A DNA stretch of 64,000 nucleotides, from the NCBI GenBank assembly GCA_963727495.1, contig CAVSGQ010000006.1, positions 930,001 to 994,000 on the forward strand, in the 5' to 3' direction. Source of the DNA: Actinophytocola sp963727495. GTDB taxonomy: Bacteria > Actinomycetota > Actinomycetes > Mycobacteriales > Pseudonocardiaceae. Shown here piece after piece: positions 63,720 to 64,000 of this stretch (the first letter of the stretch is position 1; each line of letters opens with the position of its first letter). The position numbers and the translations under genes were made by a program. The notes below the pieces were generated by a model that saw only the letters and a list, made by a program, of their open reading frames with translations, searched no databases and was not told where the DNA came from.

Positions 63720-64000
63720 CGAGAACCCCTCCTAGATAATCGCACGGGTGTTCGATACTACACGGTAGGCAACCGCGGTGCGGGCGCAAAGAACCCCAGG
63801 ATCATCGGCGTGTCGCCGTTCCCCCGGATCGTTCCGTCGCCTACGCAGAGCGAGGAGCCTCGCGAGAGGTTAGAGGTCGTGATCGGGTCGTGCCAAACCG
63901 TGCTGGGGACGCCCCTGTGGACAGCCTGGGGATGCCGCCGGGCAACGAACCACAAGGCGGTCCGAACATGGGGACAACCTGTGGACAGCTACCCCAACCC
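63720..64000. other. Upstream region of dnaB with DnaA-box-like sequences
   Basis: TGTGGACAG at 63916-63924 and 63980-63988, and TGGGGACAA at 63969-63977, each differ from a DnaA box by one base. They may tie dnaB expression to DnaA. No gene is supported; an open frame at 63758-63955 looks non-coding. Confidence 0.4.

Noticed and set aside
63758..63955. 65-residue minus-strand open frame upstream of dnaB
   Set aside because: No ribosome binding site seen and no recognisable sequence; left as non-coding.

Overview
This 64 kb window is high-GC actinobacterial chromosome and contains the replication origin. Gene content points to a Pseudonocardiales genome, most like Amycolatopsis and relatives. 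The supporting features are rpmH-rnpA-yidD-yidC-jag-rsmG-parA-parB on one side of dnaA, dnaN-gnd-recF-dciA-gyrB-gyrA-DUF3566-tRNA-Ile-tRNA-Ala on the other, class E sortase, CrgA, DLW-39, DUF6049, a separate MurJ-associated pseudokinase, TTGTCCACA-type DnaA boxes and GTTTCACGTGAAAC-type parS sites. Genus is inference; order and family rest on gene order and protein types.

Layout. 1-5.6 kb: an APC permease fragment, a sortase with a small membrane partner, crgA, a PH-domain protein, rhomboid, ppiA, a lysine-rich protein and a DUF2020 lipoprotein. 5.6-8.9 kb: an accessory pocket around two tRNA genes with a TIR-receiver fusion and a decayed ISKra4-type element. 8.9-18.7 kb: gyrA, gyrB, dciA, recF, gnd and dnaN, all read leftward. 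18.7-19.2 kb: oriC. 19.2-26.8 kb: leftward dnaA, then rightward rpmH to parB with two parS sites. 26.9-31.3 kb: a D-Ala-D-Ala ligase-like protein, an aminotransferase, GNAT and cwlM. 31.5-40.6 kb: trxA and trxB, then the envelope block sigM/anti-sigma, pseudokinase, murJ, DUF6049 and NUDIX. 40.7-47.8 kb: cca, an MFS exporter, yqgE, an SdpI-like protein and leuS with a leader-peptide attenuator. 47.8-56.1 kb: a degenerate gap, kbl-tdh, DUF1707, serS, a NarL-type two-component pair and an AI-2E family protein. 56.4-60.7 kb: two secreted proteins, the second with about 13 tandem chaplin-like repeats. 60.8-64 kb: a DinB-like protein and a dnaB interrupted by a class 3 intein.

The genes form a replication, segregation and cell-envelope hub. 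DnaA, DnaN, DciA, DnaB, gyrase and ParABS act at the origin. YidC/YidD, MurJ, the pseudokinase, CwlM, CrgA and sortase build the envelope, with SigM likely coordinating stress responses.

Quality warning: at least twelve places, including essential gyrA and dnaB, show an apparent single inserted G or C that breaks the frame. All have the same sign. They are best read as assembly errors, so the broken genes outside the IS element are annotated as intact but frameshifted in this copy. The most novel item is the multi-repeat chaplin-like secreted protein at 57451-60732. Next come the TIR-receiver fusion, the DnaB class 3 intein with a damaged endonuclease motif, and a stem-loop built from inverted DnaA boxes at 30.1 kb.
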